Below, piece after piece: positions 1 through 11,039 of a stretch of 64,000 bases of DNA (position 1 is the stretch's first letter; each line of letters starts with the position of its first letter). Below the pieces are notes generated by a model that was not told the origin of the DNA, did not search any database, and saw only the letters and a list, made by a program, of their open reading frames with translations. This DNA comes from Carboxydothermus islandicus (lineage in GTDB: Bacteria > Bacillota > Z-2901 > Carboxydothermales > Carboxydothermaceae): positions 1 to 64,000 of the forward strand of contig NZ_BDJL01000038.1 of NCBI RefSeq assembly GCF_001950325.1. The letters are read 5' to 3'. A program made the position numbers and the translations under genes.

Positions 1-124
1 GACCAAAACCGATGCTAAACTCTTTAACTACAATACCCACTTTTTTGGCCGCTAAAAAGTGACCAAGTTCGTGAATCCAAATTAAAAGAAAAAAGATAAC
101 TATCGAGGCAACCGCCGTTATCAC
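1..124 (-). CDS. rseP: RseP/RasP-type site-2 zinc metalloprotease, N-terminal fragment
   Basis: Only the first 41 codons are inside the window; the gene continues past the left edge. The reading frame starts at a GTG whose last two bases are shared with the TGA stop of dxr (GTGA overlap). It encodes a hydrophobic segment followed by [13 protein letters not shown], the HExxH zinc-protease motif in the first membrane helix of site-2 proteases, then KEFSIGFG. The family cleaves transmembrane segments such as anti-sigma factors. Lying directly downstream of dxr, uppS and cdsA is the usual place for this gene in bacteria. The family call is secure; the substrate is unknown. Confidence 0.9.
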   Translation of the reverse strand, partial: MITAVASIVIFFLLIWIHELGHFLAAKKVGIVVKEFSIGFG

Positions 125-1275
125 CGCTGTTCACCACCTATAAATTTTCTTGCCAGTTCCCTTGCCCGAAAATCCACCTCTAAAATCGTTTCCAAATCCA
201 TTTTTACCGGTGAAAAACAGTTTAATACTTTTTCTACAATTTGGGCAATTTCCAGAAACTTAATTTTTCCTGACAAAAATGCTTCAACGGCTATTTCATT
301 GGCAGCATTTAAAACCGCCGGATAAATGTTTCCGGCTTTGCCGGCCTGAAGAGCAAGTTTTAGAGCCGGAAAACGTTCATAGTCCGGTTTTTCAAAAGAA
401 AGAACGCCGATTTCCGTTAAGTTTAAGCCCGGCAGGTTGTTGGAAAATCTCTCGGGATAAGTCAGGGCATATTGAATAGGATGCCGCATATCCGGAAGTC
501 CCAGCTGAGCTAAAACTGAGCCATCATAAAACTCCACCAGCGAATGGATTACCGACTGCGGGTGAATTACCGGTTCAATTTTTTCATAAGGAATTTGGAA
601 TAAAAAGTGAGCTTCGATTATCTCCAATCCCTTATTCATTAAAGTCGCCGAATCAATGGTAATCTTATTGCCCATTTTCCAGCGGGGGTGCTTCAAAGCA
701 TCTGCCACGGTAACATTTTTTAACTGTTCCATGGTGTATTCCCTAAAAGGCCCCCCGGAGGCGGTAATGAGGAGTTTCTTCACCCACGCTAATTTTTCTC
801 CTCTAAGAGCCTGAAAAATGGCCGAATGCTCACTATCCACCGGCAAAAGATTTTCCCCTAACTTCATCAGGGGGGTAATTATTTCTCCAGCAGCAACCAT
901 TGTTTCTTTATTGGCTAAATAAATTATTTTTCCTGCTTTTAAAGCTTCAATGGTAGGAAGCAAACAGACAGTACCGGGAATCGCCGTTATGATGCCATCA
1001 ACCCCGGGTAATAAAGCCAAATTCAGCAGTTCTTTGTTACCAGTAGTAAGATGTATTCCGTGGTTTTTAAACTCCCGGTAATAAGTTTTATAACTTTCTT
1101 CATCGGCTAAAAAAGCGTACTTTACCTTAAAGCGCAGGCACTGCTCTAACAAAAGCTTACCGTTTTTTGCCGCAGCCAGGGCTACCACAGAAAATTTATC
1201 GGGAAAAAACTCGATAACTTCTAAAGACTGCCTGCCAATGGAGCCGGTGCTTCCTAAAATAACGATCCTTTTCAT
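121..1275 (-). CDS. dxr: 1-deoxy-D-xylulose 5-phosphate reductoisomerase
   Basis: This enzyme rearranges and reduces 1-deoxy-D-xylulose 5-phosphate to methylerythritol 4-phosphate with NADPH, the first committed step of the non-mevalonate isoprenoid pathway in the cytoplasm. The 384-residue product has the NADPH-binding loop GSTGSIG at residues 8-14, the metal-binding SEHSAIFQ motif, and the conserved [19 protein letters not shown] segment. Length is normal for the family. The ATG follows GGAGG at good spacing. It supplies precursors for the undecaprenyl phosphate made by uppS nearby and for the menaquinone side chain built by the mqn cluster further along. Confidence 0.97.
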   Translation of the reverse strand: MKRIVILGSTGSIGRQSLEVIEFFPDKFSVVALAAAKNGKLLLEQCLRFKVKYAFLADEESYKTYYREFKNHGIHLTTGNKELLNLALLPGVDGIITAIPGTVCLLPTIEALKAGKIIYLANKETMVAAGEIITPLMKLGENLLPVDSEHSAIFQALRGEKLAWVKKLLITASGGPFREYTMEQLKNVTVADALKHPRWKMGNKITIDSATLMNKGLEIIEAHFLFQIPYEKIEPVIHPQSVIHSLVEFYDGSVLAQLGLPDMRHPIQYALTYPERFSNNLPGLNLTEIGVLSFEKPDYERFPALKLALQAGKAGNIYPAVLNAANEIAVEAFLSGKIKFLEIAQIVEKVLNCFSPVKMDLETILEVDFRARELARKFIGGEQR

Positions 1276-1290
1276 ATTTCCTCCAGCACT

Positions 1291-2346
1291 TTATTTTTTG
1301 TGTAAGTTAATTATTTCCGCATCAATTAAGGCTTTAATTATTAAAAGAATAATCGGACCTGCTGCAATACCCAGGACCCCCATAAGCTTTAAACCTACGT
1401 ACATAGAAATTAAAGTTGCTAATGGATCCAAACCAAGGTTCTCTGCCACAACCTTAGCTTCAACCACTTTTCTAAAGGCAGAAATAGCCAAATAGAGAAT
1501 GAGAATTTCGACCGCCATCAAATATTTTCCCTGAATCAGCAGTATTCCCGCCCAGGGAAAAATTATCAGGCTCGGACCCACAATCGGAACCAAATCCAAA
1601 AATCCAATTATTAAACCCAGGGTAAGGGGGTAATCTGCGCCGATTAAATAAAGACCAAAAATGGTAAGAATGGTTGATATTCCTACTAAAATTGCCTGAG
1701 CTTTTAAAAATCTTAAAGCTGCAGCTATCGCTTCCTGAAAAACATATTCACTTTTTTGCCGGTAGTTTTCCGGTAGCATATTAAAAATTAACCGCTGGTA
1801 CTGTGGTAAATCTTTGCTGAAAAAATAAGCAGCTATTAAAGCAATGAGTAAAATAATAATAAATTCAGGTACCTGAGCCAGGCCAACAAAAATGCCGGTA
1901 AAAAAGTTCTTTCCTACTTCCACCATCTGGTCTAATAACTTTTCGGCATTTTGTTTAATCGAGTCCGCCAGAGAAGGGGGAAGTTTACCCAGAAAACGGT
2001 TTCCCCCGGCAATCATAAAAGTAACCTGGTCTTTGATATTGGTTAGCATATCCGGTACGTAATTGGCTAACCGGTACAACTCGGTAACAAGTTTTACCAA
2101 AAAAGAAGAGATAACCGTTAAAAAAAGTATTAATAATATTGTCAGAGAAAGGCCCGTACCAATAGCCCGCTTGAGATTAAATCTTCTCTCAAGATAACTT
2201 ACCATTGGCTCCAAAATTATTGCAATAAATATGCCAATAATAAACGGCAACAAGTAGAGCACCGATATTTTATAGATAAGCCACAGGCCTAAAATCCCGG
2301 CCAGAAGCCCCAAAAAATAAATGCCGTACCTTTTCCAATTTTCCAT
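1291..2346 (-). CDS. AI-2E family (UPF0118) permease, YtvI-like
   Basis: This 351-residue protein is very hydrophobic, with about seven or eight predicted membrane helices and a charged central loop (roughly residues 80-150). This is the plan of the AI-2E/PerM/YtvI family. The opening helices followed by EPMVSYLERRF and the C-terminal glycine-rich stretch (GVLGIAAGPIILLIIKALI) fit that family. B. subtilis YtvI is a sporulation membrane protein of similar size; other members export autoinducer-2 or act as sodium/proton antiporters. Substrate cannot be read from the sequence. It sits between dxr and cdsA in one run of closely spaced genes, so co-transcription is likely. Confidence 0.75.
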   Translation of the reverse strand: MENWKRYGIYFLGLLAGILGLWLIYKISVLYLLPFIIGIFIAIILEPMVSYLERRFNLKRAIGTGLSLTILLILFLTVISSFLVKLVTELYRLANYVPDMLTNIKDQVTFMIAGGNRFLGKLPPSLADSIKQNAEKLLDQMVEVGKNFFTGIFVGLAQVPEFIIILLIALIAAYFFSKDLPQYQRLIFNMLPENYRQKSEYVFQEAIAAALRFLKAQAILVGISTILTIFGLYLIGADYPLTLGLIIGFLDLVPIVGPSLIIFPWAGILLIQGKYLMAVEILILYLAISAFRKVVEAKVVAENLGLDPLATLISMYVGLKLMGVLGIAAGPIILLIIKALIDAEIINLHKK

Positions 2347-2355
2347 AATCCACCC

Positions 2356-3117
2356 CTAATTAAATAATAAATAAAGATAGTAAAAAACCGGCGCGGAAAG
2401 CAGTACCCCATCAAATCTATCCAGTATCCCCCCATGTCCGGGTAAAATTTCTCCCGAGTCTTTCACTCCAGAAAAACGCTTGATAGCCGATTCAAAAAAA
2501 TCCCCCGCCTGAGCTACCAGAGCAGTAACAAAGGCAAGCGGCAGCAGGGTAAAGCTTCCTAAAACAAAGTTACCGTAAAAGAGCGCGATTAATAAAGCTC
2601 CTATTAACCCTCCCAAAGCCCCCTCCACACTTTTTTTTGGACTTAAAGCCGGTGCAATTTTCCTCCTGCCAAATTTTTTTCCAATAAAGTAGGCAAAAGT
2701 ATCGTTAGCCCAGATTAGCAGAAAGTAAAACAAAAACAGTCGAAACCCCGGAGGGGTGTTTCTAATTTCATAAAGAAAAATAAATAAAAAAACATACATT
2801 AAACCGGTATAGGTATAAAAAAATTCCATGATATTGTGCTTTTGGTGCTTGACCAAATAATAAATGCCCGTAGCAATGAAAAAGAAATAGGGAAGAATTT
2901 CTCTGGAAACCAAATCAAAAAAGCCAAGCAACAGCAAGAAATAGGCAAGGGGGGCATAAAGTTTAAGCTCTTTCGTTAAAAACATCCGGTATAGTTCATA
3001 AAAACCTATTAACGCCATTAAAGCGGTTAAAACCTTAAGGTAAACTCCGCCTAAGTAGCCAACCATTAAAAATCCGGGCAGAGCAACAAGGGCAGTAATA
3101 ATCCGATAACTTAACAT
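2356..3117 (-). CDS. cdsA: Phosphatidate cytidylyltransferase
   Basis: CdsA makes CDP-diacylglycerol from phosphatidic acid and CTP in the membrane, the branch point to all phospholipids. The 253-residue protein has about seven or eight membrane helices and carries the family signature near the C terminus: SAIKRFSGVKDSGEILPGHG followed by GILDRFDG, which holds the metal-binding aspartates. Length is typical. It lies 13 bases downstream of uppS, the standard uppS-cdsA arrangement. Confidence 0.95.
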   Translation of the reverse strand: MLSYRIITALVALPGFLMVGYLGGVYLKVLTALMALIGFYELYRMFLTKELKLYAPLAYFLLLLGFFDLVSREILPYFFFIATGIYYLVKHQKHNIMEFFYTYTGLMYVFLFIFLYEIRNTPPGFRLFLFYFLLIWANDTFAYFIGKKFGRRKIAPALSPKKSVEGALGGLIGALLIALFYGNFVLGSFTLLPLAFVTALVAQAGDFFESAIKRFSGVKDSGEILPGHGGILDRFDGVLLSAPVFYYLYLLFN

Positions 3118-3130
3118 CTATCACTTCTCC

Positions 3131-3898
3131 TTACGGGTAACTTACGCCGCCAAAGCGCCGTTCGCGTTTTTGGTAGTCTTTAATTGCCTGCAGCAAATGT
3201 TCTTCGGAAAAATCCGGCCATAAAACATCTGTAAGCCAGATTTCACTGTAGGCAATTTGCCAGAGCAGAAAATTACTGATGCGAATTTCCCCCGACGGTC
3301 GAATTAAAAGATCGGGATCGGGGATTTCCCGGGTATAGAGGTAGTTGGCAAAAACTTCTTCATTGATCTGTTCCGGCAATAATTTTCCATCCTTTATCTC
3401 GTGAGCAATCTTCTTAGCCGCTTCCACAATTTCCCTTCGGCCTCCGTAATTTAAAGCCAAGATTAGATTTAAACGGTTGTTATTCCGAGTTTTTTCTATA
3501 CCTTGGGTTAAGGCTATCCGGGCCTTTTCCGGAAGTTCGGAAATTTCTCCTATTACCGTGAGCCTCACCCCTTCCCGGTTTAGCTCATCGGTCTCCTTTT
3601 CAATATACTCCACTAAAAGGTTCATCAAAACATTAACTTCTTCCTGCGGACGCCTCCAGTTTTCCGTAGAAAAAGCATAGAGGGTGAGGTAGGGAACGTT
3701 TAGTTTGGCGCAGAGCTTTACCACCCGCCGAACCGTTTCTACCCCGGCCCGGTGGCCAAAGTAGCGCGGCATTCCTCGTTTTTTAGCCCACCGTCCGTTA
3801 CCATCCATAATAATGGCAATATGCCGGGGCATTTTTCTGAAATCGAGGTCGCTTAAATCTATTTGATTGTTTTTCTTGCGAAATATGTTAAAATCCAT
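3131..3898 (-). CDS. uppS: Undecaprenyl (isoprenyl) diphosphate synthase
   Basis: This cis-prenyltransferase condenses isopentenyl diphosphate units into the C55 carrier lipid for cell-wall synthesis. The catalytic motif IIMDGNGRWAKKRG (Asp32) is present, followed by GHRAG, YAFSTENW and the C-terminal LIRPSGEIRISNFLLWQ block. I chose the ATG at 3898 (255 residues), which has GGAGG seven bases upstream. A longer frame opening with a TTG at 3934 has no ribosome site and would add twelve residues not expected in the family. Confidence 0.95.
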   Translation of the reverse strand: MDFNIFRKKNNQIDLSDLDFRKMPRHIAIIMDGNGRWAKKRGMPRYFGHRAGVETVRRVVKLCAKLNVPYLTLYAFSTENWRRPQEEVNVLMNLLVEYIEKETDELNREGVRLTVIGEISELPEKARIALTQGIEKTRNNNRLNLILALNYGGRREIVEAAKKIAHEIKDGKLLPEQINEEVFANYLYTREIPDPDLLIRPSGEIRISNFLLWQIAYSEIWLTDVLWPDFSEEHLLQAIKDYQKRERRFGGVSYP

Positions 3899-4016
3899 CG
3901 TTCGCCTCCAGAAAAGCTTAAACTCCATGTCCAATATCTTTTGTACTTTTATATTATATCGTATAAACTTCTTTCATAAAAGACAATTTCCAATTACTTC
4001 CCTAAAAATGACTAAA

Positions 4017-4036
4017 CCCCCTCTTTTAAGAGGGGG
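4017..4036 (-). terminator. Hairpin between ferredoxin gene and uppS
   Basis: CCCCCTCTT and AAGAGGGGG pair perfectly around a two-base loop, or with a larger loop if fewer bases pair. On the minus strand the hairpin lies after the ferredoxin stop and before uppS, followed by TTTAG and then ATTTTTAGG. The T tract is weak, so it may attenuate rather than stop transcription into uppS-cdsA-dxr. Confidence 0.6.
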
Positions 4037-4049
4037 TCTTATGTTTAAA

Positions 4050-4214
4050 TTACTCTTCCACAATGGCACCTACCGGACAAGCTTCAACGCAAGTCCCGCA
4101 GTTCTGGCAAGCATCGGTGATTTTGTAAATATCACCTTCCACGATGGCATTATGGGGGCAGCTATCCATGCAGGTCCCACAAGCCAGGCACTCCTCGGTA
4201 ATTCTATAAGCCAT
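4050..4214 (-). CDS. 2[4Fe-4S] ferredoxin, 54 residues
   Basis: This is a small clostridial-type ferredoxin read on the minus strand from ATG at 4214 to TAA at 4050. The start is preceded by AAAGGAGGTGCAATCG, a full-strength ribosome site. Two classic cluster motifs are visible: CLACGTCMDSCP (Cys9, 12, 15, 19) and CQNCGTCVEACP (Cys36, 39, 42, 46), so each half binds one [4Fe-4S] cluster with the usual exchange of the fourth cysteine. It would carry low-potential electrons in the cytoplasm. Its position between frr and uppS, genes with no redox function, is unusual. The start overlaps the last eleven bases of the small unknown gene upstream. Confidence 0.93.
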   Translation of the reverse strand: MAYRITEECLACGTCMDSCPHNAIVEGDIYKITDACQNCGTCVEACPVGAIVEE

Positions 4215-4419
4215 CGATTGCACCTCCTTTCTCGTAATCGGTAAAACCGATTACGATTCTTCCCTCGGTTTCTCCCCTTTTTATTTGTAAAATTCGAGGG
4301 TCACCCTTTGGAAAATACTTACCGGGCGGAGAAGTGATAACTATCTCCCATTTTAAATTTTCCTTTAAAATTTTCCTTAGCCCGGTTTCGCAATCAACAC
4401 CTAACAGTTCCCGTTCCAT
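4204..4419 (-). CDS. Small protein of unknown function between frr and ferredoxin
   Basis: This 71-residue frame begins with ATG two bases after the frr stop and ends inside the ferredoxin start region, which suggests translational coupling. The product is mixed alpha/beta in character, rich in charged residues (IVITSPPGKYFPKGDPRI, then GRIVIGFTDYEKGG), with one cysteine and no membrane segment. I do not recognise a family. The tight fit between two certain genes and the ordinary codon use favour a real gene over a chance frame. Confidence 0.6.
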   Translation of the reverse strand: MERELLGVDCETGLRKILKENLKWEIVITSPPGKYFPKGDPRILQIKRGETEGRIVIGFTDYEKGGAIDGL

Positions 4420-4421
4420 AG

Positions 4422-6438
<2,017 letters not shown>

Positions 6439-6525
6439 TTATGTACCTCCTTTAAATTTTTAATAGTACCCATAAAAATTATGCCCGATAGGGCAAAATC
6501 TTACAACCTATTTTTTGTTCATAAA

Positions 6526-6551
6526 AAAGGTAGGGTTTAATCCCTACCTTT
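6526..6551 (-). terminator. rpsB-tsf intercistronic terminator/attenuator
   Basis: AAAGGTAGGG and CCCTACCTTT pair perfectly around a six-base loop. On the minus strand the hairpin starts at the rpsB stop codon and is followed by TTTTTTAT. It should end part of the transcripts and so lower tsf relative to rpsB. Confidence 0.8.
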
Positions 6552-7249
6552 TATTCCGCATATTGCTCGCCTTGACGGCCTTCAATTACCGCATCAGCAA
6601 TTTTGGAAGTAATTAACTTTACCGCCCGGATAGCATCGTCGTTCCCGGGAATTACGTAATCCACTTCGTCGGGATCACAGTTAGTATCCACAATAGCCAC
6701 AATTGGAATATCAAGTTTCCGGGCTTCCGCAACGGCAATTTTTTCTTTCCGTGGATCAACCACAAACAATGCATCGGGTAATTTTTTCATTTCTTTTATA
6801 CCCGATAAAAATCGGGTGAGCTTTTCCTTTTCTTTTAAAATTTTTGCTACCTCTTTTTTGGGAAGTACAGAAAAAGCTCCTTCTTCTTCCATTTTTTCAA
6901 TTTCAATAAGCCTTTCTACCCGTTTTCTAATGGTTTTAAAGTTGGTAAGGGTACCTCCAAGCCACCGTTGATTTACGTAAAACATTCCGCAACGTTCAGC
7001 TTCTTCCTTGATGGCATCCTGCGCTTGCTTCTTTGTTCCTACGAATAAAATCGTACCACCCTGCGCCGACAATTCTTTAACAAAGCTATAAGCTTCCTCT
7101 AACTTCTTGGCGGTTTTCTGCAGGTCAATGATGTAAATCCCGTTCCGGTCGGTAAAGATATACTCCGCCATTTTGGGGTTCCAGCGCCGGGTCTGATGAC
7201 CAAAATGAACCCCCGCTTCTAAAAGTTGCTTCATGGAAATTACAGCCAT
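6551..7249 (-). CDS. rpsB: 30S ribosomal protein S2
   Basis: The 232-residue product shows the S2 signatures: [20 protein letters not shown] at the start, [29 protein letters not shown], and [11 protein letters not shown] followed by [14 protein letters not shown]. It opens the rpsB-tsf-pyrH-frr group. The upstream region 7250-7358 is a long structured leader, consistent with feedback control of S2 synthesis. Confidence 0.98.
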   Translation of the reverse strand: MAVISMKQLLEAGVHFGHQTRRWNPKMAEYIFTDRNGIYIIDLQKTAKKLEEAYSFVKELSAQGGTILFVGTKKQAQDAIKEEAERCGMFYVNQRWLGGTLTNFKTIRKRVERLIEIEKMEEEGAFSVLPKKEVAKILKEKEKLTRFLSGIKEMKKLPDALFVVDPRKEKIAVAEARKLDIPIVAIVDTNCDPDEVDYVIPGNDDAIRAVKLITSKIADAVIEGRQGEQYAE

Positions 7250-7358
7250 TTAAGAATCCTCCTTCTGGTTTTTTCCTCCGCCCGGTTCATCCAGGCTAAA
7301 GACCATCGCTGGCACCCTTTAGCCGGTCGCCGGGAGTGCGTTTTCGACACCGTTAAAG

Positions 7359-7387
7359 ATTGTATCACAATTTATTTTTCCCTGCAA
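7359..7387 (-). promoter_or_regulatory. Promoter of rpsB with long leader
   Basis: On the minus strand TTGCAG (7382-7387) and TACAAT (7359-7364) are separated by exactly 17 bases, a good sigma-A promoter. The transcript would carry a GC-rich leader of about 100 bases (7250-7352) with several possible stems before the GGAGG of rpsB. The codY stop lies just upstream, so this promoter separates the two groups. Confidence 0.7.
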
Positions 7388-7404
7388 GGAGCAAGTTATA
7401 ATTC

Positions 7405-8190
7405 TTAACTATTTAGTTTTTCTAATTCTTCAAAAAGGTGATCATTTAAAACCTTAATGTAAGTACCTTTCATCCCCAGGGATTTTGATTCAATTACCCC
7501 GGCACTTTCAAATTTACGCAGGGCATTGACAATTACCGAACGGGTTATTCCCACCCTGTCGGCAATCTTGCTGGCAACTAACAGGCCTTCGTCCCCATCC
7601 AACTCTTCAAAAATATGCTTAATGGCATCCAATTCGGAGTAAGAAAGGGTAGCCAGGGCAATTTGGACCGCTGCTTTTTTCCGGGCTTCTTCTTCCACTT
7701 TCTCCGCCTGGGCCCGCAGAATTTCCATACCGATAACCGTAGCCCCGTATTCAGCCAGGACCAAATCGCCATCGGTAAAGGATTCATCAAATTTGGCTAA
7801 TACCAGGGTACCTAAACGTACCCCACCTCCAACAATGGGAACAACGGTCATTACCTTGTTTTGGGAAATGCATTGCACATCCTGAAAGAAAACGCAGGCA
7901 TTAGCTTTCTGGCAGAAGTTAGCATGGGTTTCGGTAATTTTCAAAAGAAAATTTTCATTGTAATCTTCGGGAAACCGTTCGGTTTCTTCCACTACCTGCC
8001 GCATAATATCACAGGTGAAATTTTTAAAAAAGGCGTGTCCTAAAATTTTCCCTTTCCGGCTTACGATATATACGTTACAGTTGATATTTTCGGAAAGAAC
8101 CTGAGCAATTTCCTCAAAATCCACCGGATTTCCTGCTGCTTTCTGCAATATACGGTTGATGCTCCGAGTTTTTTCCAAAAGTGTTCTCAT
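7405..8190 (-). CDS. codY: GTP- and branched-chain-amino-acid-sensing repressor CodY
   Basis: CodY represses nutrient-limitation genes in Firmicutes when GTP and isoleucine, leucine or valine are plentiful. The 261-residue length matches the family. The N-terminal GAF domain (about residues 1-155) is followed by a linker helix and the C-terminal winged helix with [20 protein letters not shown] as recognition segment. It is the last gene of the xerC-hslV-hslU-codY run, as in B. subtilis. Confidence 0.96.
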   Translation of the reverse strand: MRTLLEKTRSINRILQKAAGNPVDFEEIAQVLSENINCNVYIVSRKGKILGHAFFKNFTCDIMRQVVEETERFPEDYNENFLLKITETHANFCQKANACVFFQDVQCISQNKVMTVVPIVGGGVRLGTLVLAKFDESFTDGDLVLAEYGATVIGMEILRAQAEKVEEEARKKAAVQIALATLSYSELDAIKHIFEELDGDEGLLVASKIADRVGITRSVIVNALRKFESAGVIESKSLGMKGTYIKVLNDHLFEELEKLNS

Positions 8191-8226
8191 CCCATTTCCT
8201 CCTTACTAAAATTAAAATATTTGCGT

Positions 8227-9612
8227 TTATAAAATATACCTTGATAAATCGGCATCGTGAACTATTTCACTTAACTTTTCCTGGACAAACTTCCGGTCAA
8301 TTACCACCGTTTGCCCCCACATCTCCGGAGCGTTAAACGACAAATCTTCGAGAACTTTTTCTAAAATCGTAATAAGCCGCCTTGCACCAATATTTTCATT
8401 CCGTTCGTTTACAGTATAAGCCATTTTTGCAATTTCTTCAAGGGAATCTTCAGTAAATTTCAAGTTAACCCCTTCGGTAGCCAGTAACTCAATATACTGT
8501 TTGGTAAGGGCATTTTCCGGAACGGTAAGGATTTTTTTAAAATCTTCCACGGTCAAACTCTTTAATTCCACCCGAATGGGAAAGCGCCCCTGCAGTTCCG
8601 GTATTAAATCCGAAGGCTTACTCATATGAAAGGCACCGGCCGCTATAAATAAAATATGATCGGTTTTCACCGGCCCGTATTTGGTTAAAACCGTTGAGCC
8701 TTCCACAATGGGCAAGATATCCCTCTGCACTCCTCCCCGGGAAACATCGGGACCATGGGTATTGCCGGTGGAAGCGATTTTGTCGATTTCATCCAAAAAG
8801 ACAATGCCGTCTTCCTCTGCCCTTTTGATGGCTTCCCGTTGCACTTCATCCATATCAATTAATTTTTGGGCTTCCTGTTGCGTTAAAATTTTCAGAGCTT
8901 CTTTTACCGTGACCCGCCGTTTTTTCCGTCGGGGAGGAATCAGGCCACCCAAAATATCCTGAAAGTTTAGCCCCATTTCTTCAATACCCCCGACGCCAAA
9001 AACCTCCACCATGGGAGTTTTTTGCTCTTCAACCTCAATCTCGACCATTTCATTATCCAAAAAACCCTTTTTTATTTTATCCTGAAGTTCCCGCCGGCGA
9101 TAATTTAATTCATCATAAGCAGGGTCCGTTTTAGCTGTGTCCTCCCGGATACCGCCAAAAAACATTTCAAAAGGATTTTTTATATTGTCCTTTTTGGGAT
9201 TGGGGATCATAATTTCGGAAAGCCTTTCTACCGCTAAATTATAAGCTTTATCCTCCACCATTTTAATCTTTTCTTCCCGCACCATCCTGAGGGAAGTCTC
9301 CACCAAATCCCGAATCATCCCTTCGACATCCCGGCCAACATAACCTACTTCGGTAAATTTCGTGGCCTCCACCTTCACAAAAGGAGCTTTAATTAATTTC
9401 GCCAGTCTCCGGGCTATTTCGGTTTTACCCACACCGGTGGGCCCGATCATTAAAATGTTTTTGGGTATAATTTCATCTTTTAAGTGGGGAGGCAAAAGTT
9501 TTCTTCGATACCTGTTTCTTAAGGCTACCGCCACCGCTTTTTTGGCCGCTTCCTGCCCTATTATATATTTATCCAAATACTCAACTATTTGCCGGGGAGT
9601 TAAATTTTCCAA
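8227..9612 (-). CDS. hslU: ATP-dependent protease ATPase subunit HslU (ClpY)
   Basis: HslU is the AAA+ unfoldase that feeds substrates to the HslV peptidase. Walker A ([15 protein letters not shown]) and Walker B ([12 protein letters not shown]) are present, with the large I-domain between them, then the sensor-2 block NIGARRL. I chose the TTG at 9612, which lies one base after the hslV stop and eight bases after GGAGG, giving 461 residues. An ATG at 9678 would overlap hslV widely and has no ribosome site. Confidence 0.96.
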   Translation of the reverse strand: MENLTPRQIVEYLDKYIIGQEAAKKAVAVALRNRYRRKLLPPHLKDEIIPKNILMIGPTGVGKTEIARRLAKLIKAPFVKVEATKFTEVGYVGRDVEGMIRDLVETSLRMVREEKIKMVEDKAYNLAVERLSEIMIPNPKKDNIKNPFEMFFGGIREDTAKTDPAYDELNYRRRELQDKIKKGFLDNEMVEIEVEEQKTPMVEVFGVGGIEEMGLNFQDILGGLIPPRRKKRRVTVKEALKILTQQEAQKLIDMDEVQREAIKRAEEDGIVFLDEIDKIASTGNTHGPDVSRGGVQRDILPIVEGSTVLTKYGPVKTDHILFIAAGAFHMSKPSDLIPELQGRFPIRVELKSLTVEDFKKILTVPENALTKQYIELLATEGVNLKFTEDSLEEIAKMAYTVNERNENIGARRLITILEKVLEDLSFNAPEMWGQTVVIDRKFVQEKLSEIVHDADLSRYIL

Positions 9613-9613
9613 A

Positions 9614-10156
9614 TTATTCACCTCCAATGGTCTCCACCGTAATAAAATCATTGGTATAAACACAGATTTCCTGGGCAATTTTTAAACTTTCTATCACTAT
9701 TTCCCGGGCTGATAAATTGGTATGATTAAGTAAAGCCCGGGCCGCCGCTAAAGCATAATTTCCACCCGAACCTATAGCTAAAACTCCATCATCCGGCTCA
9801 ATTACCTCACCGGTACCGGATATTAGCAGTATCCTTTCCCTGTCCGCCACTAAGAGCATGGCTTCCAGTCGGCGTAAAAATTTATCGGTGCGCCAGGTTT
9901 TTACCAGTTCCACCGCTGCCCGGGTAAGATTACCCTGACTTTCCTCAAGTTTTTTTTCAAATAAATCAAATAAAGTAAAGGCATCGGCAACGGCACCAGC
10001 AAATCCGGCCAGAACTTTACCCCGATATAGTTTCCTTATTTTATTTGCCCGTCGTTTGATAACCGTCTGCTGCCCGAAAGTAACCTGACCGTCACCGCCA
10101 ATGGCTACTTCTCCGCCTCGCTTTACCGCCACAATTGTGGTTCCTTCAAACATCAT
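9614..10156 (-). CDS. hslV: ATP-dependent protease peptidase subunit HslV (ClpQ)
   Basis: HslV is the threonine peptidase of the HslUV complex. The propeptide MMFEG is followed by [10 protein letters not shown], so Thr6 would become the catalytic N-terminal nucleophile after processing. B. subtilis ClpQ uses serine here, so this protein keeps the ancestral threonine form. [10 protein letters not shown] and [20 protein letters not shown] are family blocks. The 180-residue size is normal. The start overlaps the end of xerC. Confidence 0.97.
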   Translation of the reverse strand: MMFEGTTIVAVKRGGEVAIGGDGQVTFGQQTVIKRRANKIRKLYRGKVLAGFAGAVADAFTLFDLFEKKLEESQGNLTRAAVELVKTWRTDKFLRRLEAMLLVADRERILLISGTGEVIEPDDGVLAIGSGGNYALAAARALLNHTNLSAREIVIESLKIAQEICVYTNDFITVETIGGE

Positions 10157-11039
10157 TTTTCTCCTCCCTGTTTCGCGGATGGGTTCTAAGGTAAACCTCC
10201 CTTAACCGCTCCTTACTGAGGTGGGTATACACTTCGGTGGTTGACAAGCGTCTATGGCCCAGCAATTCCTGCACAGCCCTGATATCCGCTCCCCCCTCTA
10301 AGAGATGAGTTGCGTAACTGTGGCGAAAGGTGTGGGGGGTGATTTTTCGATTGAGCCCCGCTTTTTTAACAATCTGCGAAATCAGAAAGCGAATTCCCCG
10401 TACAGTTAAGCCCATACCCCGCTGATTAAGGAACAACTTTTCCGATTGGGGTTTAAGAGCCGGTCTTCCTACTTCCAAATACAACCTTAAGCTGTCTAAG
10501 GCGTATTTTCCCAAGGGGACAATCCGCTGTCTTCGTCCCTTACCGGTAACCCGTACATAACCCTGGGTTAAATCAAGGTCGTTTAACGTTAAACCCGCAA
10601 TTTCCCCAATTCTTAAACCTGCTCCGTAAAACAACTCCAGGAGCGCTCTATTGCGCATACCTGCTGGTGTGGAGTTTTCCTGGCCTTCAATCACTTTAAA
10701 CACTTCGTCCACCGTTAAAACTTCCGGCAATGTTTTGGGAATCTTGGGGATTTCAAGGCTTAACGCTGGATTATCTTTGATAAAACCGTTTCTTTTTAAA
10801 AAACGGTAAAAAGATCTGAGAGCAACCATTTTTCGGGCTACCGTTCTCCGGCTACGATTTTTCCTCAGAATGTCTACCAAAAACCGCTTTAAATCCACTT
10901 CATTTACCGTTAAAAAACTTTTTCCCTGTAAAAATTCTTGAAAATCTAAAATATCCCTTTCGTAAGCGGCAATGGTATTCGGGGAATAATTTCTTTCAAG
11001 TAATAAATAATTTAAAAAAGCTTTAAGCTCCTCAGCCAT
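10146..11039 (-). CDS. xerC: Tyrosine recombinase XerC (CodV-like)
   Basis: XerC resolves chromosome dimers at dif together with a partner recombinase. The N-terminal SAM-like core-binding domain covers about residues 1-85. The catalytic domain holds the arginine of GAGLRIGEI, the lysine of [43 protein letters not shown] and the nucleophile Tyr in that last block. The ATG at 11039 has AAGGTGG upstream and overlaps trmFO; a TTG three codons earlier is less likely. Gene order (trmFO-xerC-hslV-hslU-codY) identifies it as the CodV counterpart. Confidence 0.93.
   Translation of the reverse strand: MAEELKAFLNYLLLERNYSPNTIAAYERDILDFQEFLQGKSFLTVNEVDLKRFLVDILRKNRSRRTVARKMVALRSFYRFLKRNGFIKDNPALSLEIPKIPKTLPEVLTVDEVFKVIEGQENSTPAGMRNRALLELFYGAGLRIGEIAGLTLNDLDLTQGYVRVTGKGRRQRIVPLGKYALDSLRLYLEVGRPALKPQSEKLFLNQRGMGLTVRGIRFLISQIVKKAGLNRKITPHTFRHSYATHLLEGGADIRAVQELLGHRRLSTTEVYTHLSKERLREVYLRTHPRNREEKNDV

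Noticed and set aside
3899-3934. N-terminal extension of UppS from a TTG
   Set aside because: No ribosome site at the TTG, while the ATG at 3898 has GGAGG at ideal distance.
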